64,000 nt of DNA from Verrucomicrobiaceae bacterium (GTDB taxonomy: Bacteria; Pseudomonadota; Gammaproteobacteria; Pseudomonadales; CAMLJR01): contig JAQGNY010000010.1 in the NCBI GenBank assembly GCA_028293825.1, positions 62,001-126,000 of the forward strand. The letters run 5' to 3'. This document shows positions 61,258 through 64,000 of this stretch, one piece after another. The translations under genes and the position numbers were made by a program. The notes beneath the pieces were generated by a model, which saw only the letters and a list, made by a program, of their open reading frames with translations, made no database searches and was not told the origin of the DNA. Position 1 is the stretch's first letter; each line of letters begins with the position of its first letter.

Positions 61258-62982
61258 TTAATGATCTTTTAGCCCAAGCTCATCCAGCAGTGCGTTACGG
61301 AGCTGGAACTTCTGAATTTTCGAGGTGGACATCGGCCATTCGGTAACAAAGCGGATATGACGCGGCACTTTGAAGCCGGACACTTCGCCACGGCAGAACT
61401 CAATCAGTTCAGCTTCGGTGGCTTGCGTGTTTGGTTTCAATTCGACATACGCTGCAGGTACTTCCGCATATTTCGGATCGGGAATACCGACGATCTGAGC
61501 CAGCTTGACAGCCGGATGGCGCGCCAGCAGTGCCTCGATTTCGGCAGCGGCGACGTTTTCTCCGCCAACTTTCAACATGTCTTTGAAACGGCCGTGGAAC
61601 ATCAAGTGGCCACTGGCGTCCAGCGAGCCGATATCACCGGAGTGGTACCAGCCGTCTTCATCCAGTGCCTCGGTGGTTTTTTCCGCGTCGCGGTAGTAGC
61701 CATCGAACAAATTGAAGCCGCGAATAAAGACTTCGCCGCGCTCGTCCAGCGCAACATCTTTGCCGCTTACTGGATCGACGATGCGCACTTCCTGACCAAG
61801 CAGCGGTGTGCCCAGACGAGTAAAGCCCAGTTCGTGTTCCATGCCGGAACCACCAGTCGCGACGATGCCGCAGGCTTCGGTCATGCCGAAGGTGCCGACC
61901 TGCAAGGTTTGCGGAATCGCCTTGCGGTAAGCATCGCCAACGCTTTTCGGCTGCGCTGCGAAGCAGGTATTACCAAGGCGCAGGCTCGATAAGTCGGTGC
62001 TTTCGAAGTCAGGGTGAAACAGCATCGCCTGCAGGAACGTGACGAACGGGCAGAACATCATCGTCGCTTTGTGTTCTTGGATCATTTGCAGTGATATGCC
62101 CGGATCAAAATGCGCCATGCCGAGGAAGGTGGCGCCGGCATCAAATGCGGCGAGCATGCCGAGCATTGCGGCGATATGGAACAGCGGCAGCGGCGACCAG
62201 ACTTTCTCGTCAGCGGTGTATTGCCAGCGGTAGCGGCCGAGCACTATCGAATTGCGCACAATCGCCTCATGCGATAACAGGCAGCCTTTCGGATTGGCGG
62301 TGGTGCCTGATGTGTACAGAATCAAACCGATATCGCGGACATAAGTGCCGATGCGGGTGCGATGCACGTCATTTTCAGTACGGGTATCGGCGGCGGCGTA
62401 AAATTCAGCCTCGGTGACAAATCCCGCTGGCGTCGACTTGCCGAACAGCACGATGTTGCGCAAACGCGGCGTCTCTTCGAGCTGTAACTGTTGTGTGTTC
62501 TTGCTGTGAGAAAGGGCTGGCAGCGCGACCGTCAGGCGCTCGACGAAGTTGACCTGTTCGGCGATGGCGTCGGTGGTCAGCAATGTCACCAAATCGGCGT
62601 TCTCGGTGACGTAGGCCAGTTCGCTGGCACGATAGCGGGCGTTGACCATGACCGAGGTGGCGCCGCAGAAGGCGATGGCGAAAAAGGCTTCAACCAGGTT
62701 TGGCGATGTCGGCATCAGAATCCCGACATGATCGCGCGGCTTTACGCCCATGGCTTGCAGGCCTCGGGCCATGCGCATCGCATTGGTTACCAGTTCTGCA
62801 TAAGTTTGGCTGGAGTCAGGAAATACCAGCGCCGTCTTATCGGGAAACCGGTCGTATGCTTTCAGTAGCAAATCGCCGATGGTGGTGGCGTCAATGCGCG
62901 CGCTCGCCAGATCTTCGCCATCATAAATTGTGGTGTGGTTGATCGCAGCGTTGGCTGCGGCAATTTGGGCCGAACTGGACAT
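61258..62982 (-). CDS. AMP-forming acyl-CoA ligase
   Basis: A 574-residue ANL-family enzyme that activates a carboxylic acid via an acyl-adenylate. P-loop LILYTSGTTANPKG, the GMTEACG block, the hinge/GRFKDMLKVGGENVAAAEIE region and the catalytic Lys in the last residues (STSKIQKFQLR). Start at 62982 has GAGGA seven bases upstream; the longer frame from 63042 is unlikely. It probably prepares the side chain or ring-cleavage acid for beta-oxidation by the nearby acyl-CoA dehydrogenase and thiolase. Confidence 0.93.
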   Translation of the reverse strand: MSSSAQIAAANAAINHTTIYDGEDLASARIDATTIGDLLLKAYDRFPDKTALVFPDSSQTYAELVTNAMRMARGLQAMGVKPRDHVGILMPTSPNLVEAFFAIAFCGATSVMVNARYRASELAYVTENADLVTLLTTDAIAEQVNFVERLTVALPALSHSKNTQQLQLEETPRLRNIVLFGKSTPAGFVTEAEFYAAADTRTENDVHRTRIGTYVRDIGLILYTSGTTANPKGCLLSHEAIVRNSIVLGRYRWQYTADEKVWSPLPLFHIAAMLGMLAAFDAGATFLGMAHFDPGISLQMIQEHKATMMFCPFVTFLQAMLFHPDFESTDLSSLRLGNTCFAAQPKSVGDAYRKAIPQTLQVGTFGMTEACGIVATGGSGMEHELGFTRLGTPLLGQEVRIVDPVSGKDVALDERGEVFIRGFNLFDGYYRDAEKTTEALDEDGWYHSGDIGSLDASGHLMFHGRFKDMLKVGGENVAAAEIEALLARHPAVKLAQIVGIPDPKYAEVPAAYVELKPNTQATEAELIEFCRGEVSGFKVPRHIRFVTEWPMSTSKIQKFQLRNALLDELGLKDH

Positions 62983-63112
62983 GCCGATTCCTCGAGTATC
63001 TCTGAAAGCGCCGGGCCGGTTTATGGTTAGGACAAATTCCAAACGTAGCTTTGGAATATTGGCGCCGGGCGTGTGGCCGGAAACTATGTCAAACGTACCC
63101 CTATAAGCGCTT

Positions 63113-63126
63113 CTATCTTTCGATAG
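63113..63126. promoter_or_regulatory. Regulon motif copy 3 (CTATC-TTTC-GATAG)
   Basis: Perfect palindrome followed by GTG, 109 bases before the thiolase start at 63236. It lies between the divergent CoA-ligase and thiolase genes and matches the sites at 35528 and 41596. Confidence 0.6.
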
Positions 63127-63235
63127 GTGCCCGGTTGCTGGCCGGTCGGCAATCCTGTCACACTCTCCATTGCGTTAGGTTGGCTGGATTTTTCCAGTGC
63201 GCCGGCGCGTCCCTTGATCATCCAGGAATTGAATT

Positions 63236-64000
63236 ATGGCGGACGCTTTCATTTACGATCACGTGCGAACCCCTCGCGGCCGCGGCCGAGCCGATGGATC
63301 TCTGCACGAGGTGGGCTCGGCGGAGCTGGCTTCACAAGTTCTGAGTTCGCTGCAAGAGCGCAGCAATCTCGATACCGCGCTGTTAGACGATGTTATTTTC
63401 GGTTGCGCGCAGCCAGTTGGTGAGCAGGGCGGCAATGTCGCTCGCACGGCCGTATTGATGGCGAATTACGCTGAATCCGTCGCTGGTCAGCAAGTGCATC
63501 GCTTCTGCGCCTCCGCGCTGGAAGCTGTCAATAACGCTGCCGCGCAAATCATGACGGGCCAATCCAATGCGGCCATTGGCGGCGGTGTTGAATCCATGTC
63601 CCGCACTTTTATTGGTGCCGATACCGGCGCTTGGTCGGCCGACCCCGCCGTTGCATACGCCAATTATTTTCTGCCGCAGGGCATCGGCGCCGATTTGATC
63701 GCCACGCTCGGTGGTTTTACCCGCACAGATGTCGATGCTTATGCCGTTGAAAGTCAGCGTCGCGCTCAGCATGCCTGGGCTCAGGGTTACTTCAAAAATT
63801 CGATCGTGCCGGTGCGTGATGTGCTCGGAAAGGTAATCCTCGATCACGATGAATTTATTCGTCCGGGCACCACGCTGGAAACCCTCGGCAATCTGAAACC
63901 TTCGTTTATCGCGATGGCAGAAGCCGGTTTTGGCGCAGTCGCGCTGCAGAAATACCCTGAAATCGAAGCCATTAACCACGTCCATACCGGCGGCAATTCA
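63236..64000 (+). CDS. Acetyl-CoA acetyltransferase (thiolase), truncated by the window edge
   Basis: 255 codons are visible with no stop. The start MADAFIYDHVRTPRGRG is the thiolase N-terminus, the acyl-accepting Cys91 lies in VHRFCASALEAVN, and GGGVESMSRTF follows. AGGA at 63224-63227 precedes the ATG by eight bases. It should cleave 3-ketoacyl-CoA to acetyl-CoA in the last step of beta-oxidation. The regulon motif lies upstream. Confidence 0.93.
   Translation, partial: MADAFIYDHVRTPRGRGRADGSLHEVGSAELASQVLSSLQERSNLDTALLDDVIFGCAQPVGEQGGNVARTAVLMANYAESVAGQQVHRFCASALEAVNNAAAQIMTGQSNAAIGGGVESMSRTFIGADTGAWSADPAVAYANYFLPQGIGADLIATLGGFTRTDVDAYAVESQRRAQHAWAQGYFKNSIVPVRDVLGKVILDHDEFIRPGTTLETLGNLKPSFIAMAEAGFGAVALQKYPEIEAINHVHTGGNS

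Overview
The window looks like a gammaproteobacterial chromosome with a GC content in the mid-50s. Bases 1-14,640 carry conserved housekeeping genes in the order fmdB-like, aspS, yebC, ruvC, ruvA, ruvB, ybgC, tolQ, tolR, tolA, tolB, pal, cpoB, queE, queC, tRNA-Lys(UUU). I recognise this order from Pseudomonas, so the host is probably in or near Pseudomonadales/Cellvibrionales. The exact genus cannot be read from the sequence. lhgO and an HU-type protein with a histone-like tail precede this block.

Directly after tRNA-Lys and its terminator the content changes to catabolic genes, which run to the right edge (14,885-64,000). Four cytochromes P450 are present: a tandem pair at 14,885-17,561, one at 24,173-25,393 on the minus strand and a divergent one at 41,722-42,954. 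The last is followed by a putidaredoxin-type ferredoxin and its FAD reductase, the only class I P450 redox partners seen. Around them are seven short-chain dehydrogenases, an MDR reductase, a luciferase-like flavoprotein, a Gfo/Idh/MocA protein, an SMP-30 lactonase, two APH/EcKL-type kinases, an SSS symporter, acyl-CoA dehydrogenase, CoA ligase, CoA transferase and thiolase genes.

The right part (46,500-57,500) holds ring-attack and ring-opening enzymes. These are an FAH-family hydrolase, a type I extradiol dioxygenase, alpha/beta hydrolases, an intact two-subunit Rieske dioxygenase with a nearby [3Fe-4S]-type ferredoxin, and an HsaA/DszC-like flavin monooxygenase. A two-subunit Rieske oxygenase with an unusual ferredoxin, an extradiol dioxygenase and P450s resembles the dit (abietane diterpenoid) pathways. 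My working inference is that the island degrades a polycyclic or cyclic terpenoid, but the substrate is not proven.

Regulators are AraC (34,502), a large LuxR/MalT-type ATPase (38,733), GntR/FCD (45,456) and TetR (54,867). A palindromic motif, CTATCTTTCGATAGG, lies 110-114 bases before the start codon of three operons and is a candidate regulon operator.

The most unusual item is an adjacent gene pair at 50,201-52,181. The first protein keeps the Rieske [2Fe-2S] ligands but has lost the mononuclear-iron ligands. The second keeps the iron ligands but has lost the Rieske ligands. They look like two complementary halves of one Rieske oxygenase. Also notable is the non-coding stretch 44,620-45,450, which holds a 23-bp hairpin with three G.U pairs followed by an array of 63-bp repeats, each with its own small hairpin.
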